Assembly: GCA_031254645.1 (NCBI GenBank) | Contig: JAIRUA010000007.1 | Location: 62,001 to 126,000, forward strand | Source: Dysgonamonadaceae bacterium | GTDB taxonomy: Bacteria > Bacteroidota > Bacteroidia > Bacteroidales > Dysgonomonadaceae | DNA: 64,000 nt | Reading direction: 5' to 3' | The notes under the pieces: generated by a model | The model's database searches: none | Told to the model about the DNA's origin: nothing | Seen by the model: the letters and a program-made list of their open reading frames with translations, nothing else | Shown here: piece after piece, positions 63,687 to 64,000 of the stretch | How positions within the stretch are numbered: the stretch's first letter is position 1 | Layout: the number at the start of each line of letters is the position of its first letter | Translations under genes and position numbers: made by a program

Positions 63687-64000
63687 ATGGATTTAATTAA
63701 AGTAGCAGAAGCCGCTTTTGTAGGGGAAAAGAAAGAATTACCCAAATTCAAAAGTGGAGACACTATCACAGTAGCGTATCGCATTGTGGAAGGAAACAAA
63801 GAGCGTATTCAGCAGTATCGTGGCGATGTTATCAAAATCGTAGGACACGGTGATACAAAACGCTTTACGGTAAGAAAAATGTCGGATAACATTGGCGTAG
63901 AACGTATTTTTCCGATGAATTCACCATTTATCGAAAGTATTACAGTGAATAGCCAAGGTAGAGTTCGTAGAGCAAAATTGTACTATTTACGCAAACTTCG
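63687..64000 (+). CDS. rplS: ribosomal protein L19 (3' end outside window)
   Basis: The first 104 codons of bL19, a large-subunit protein at the 30S-50S interface. The start MDLIKVAEAAFVGEKKELPK and the blocks GDTITVAYRIVEGNKERIQ, FRG-like QYRGDVIKIVG, FTVRKMSDNIGVERIFP and GRVRRAKLYYLRKL are family typical. It is cut by the window edge close to its normal C-terminus. It has its own promoter with a repeat-derived sequence. Confidence 0.97.
   Translation, partial: MDLIKVAEAAFVGEKKELPKFKSGDTITVAYRIVEGNKERIQQYRGDVIKIVGHGDTKRFTVRKMSDNIGVERIFPMNSPFIESITVNSQGRVRRAKLYYLRKL

Overview
The window is a contiguous piece of a Bacteroidota chromosome, most likely order Bacteroidales. The evidence is the near-universal promoter -7 box TAnnTTTG (often with TTTG about 20 bp upstream), weak Shine-Dalgarno sequences, and family markers typical of the phylum: DUF5683, DUF4924, RibBA fusion, split 5'-nucleotidase, GH3/beta-lactamase fusion, an AddB-like nuclease, MtaB and M56-TonB fusions. 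The genus cannot be fixed from this sequence. No rRNA, prophage, insertion sequence with transposase, or CRISPR array is visible; almost all genes are housekeeping.

Layout: 1-2230 MgtC/DUF4010 protein end, tRNA-Ala(GGC), gapA. 2230-3600 a cassette-like island with one membrane-anchored PD-(D/E)XK-like protein. 3743-6395 ruvX, lptB, folB, M48 protease (all minus). 6592-13702 pepP, gamma-carbonic-anhydrase-like protein, NlpC/P60 lipoprotein, DUF2148 protein, AddB-like nuclease (plus). 13765-18433 ferredoxin, glycosyltransferase, LpxL-type acyltransferase, mtaB, KAS III homologue (minus). 18690-24749 carboxynorspermidine dehydrogenase, AraC regulator with a decayed gene remnant beside it, pheT, yebC-type regulator. 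24854-32483 tdh, kbl, rmuC, ribBA, LptF/G permease, START-like protein. 32549-36683 msrA, ahcY, tRNA-Lys(TTT), ABC-F ATPase. 36747-41047 the parA-parB-DUF5683-lytic transglycosylase operon. 41302-44661 alcohol dehydrogenase, GtrA protein, prfC. 44815-47000 two orphan hypothetical genes and a 120-bp nested hairpin. 47083-49415 rfbD, DUF4924, MBL hydrolase. 49544-53611 etfB, an inserted four-helix-bundle gene, etfA, acyl-CoA dehydrogenase. 53768-57776 malic enzyme and a BlaI/M56 sensor pair. 57863-63489 aroB, GH3-beta-lactamase, two-gene 5'-nucleotidase. 63687 to the end is the start of rplS.

Metabolic themes: threonine to glycine (tdh-kbl), redox and fatty-acyl metabolism (etfBA-acd, KAS III), envelope building and recycling (lptB, LptF/G, acyltransferase, lytic transglycosylase, GH3/beta-lactamase), DNA maintenance (ruvX, rmuC, AddB, parAB) and tRNA/ribosome function (pheT, mtaB, prfC, rplS).

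The most unusual signal is not a gene. At least a dozen genes end directly against, or inside, AT-rich repeats built from a short word (10-25 nt) in inverted orientation. Different loci use different words. Some words recur at distant loci, and several are perfect palindromes of 33-34 bp. In a few cases the repeat writes the stop codon and last residues of the neighbouring protein. One version of a word also forms the promoters of both tRNA-Ala and rplS, 62 kb apart. A four-helix-bundle gene bounded by such words interrupts the etf operon.
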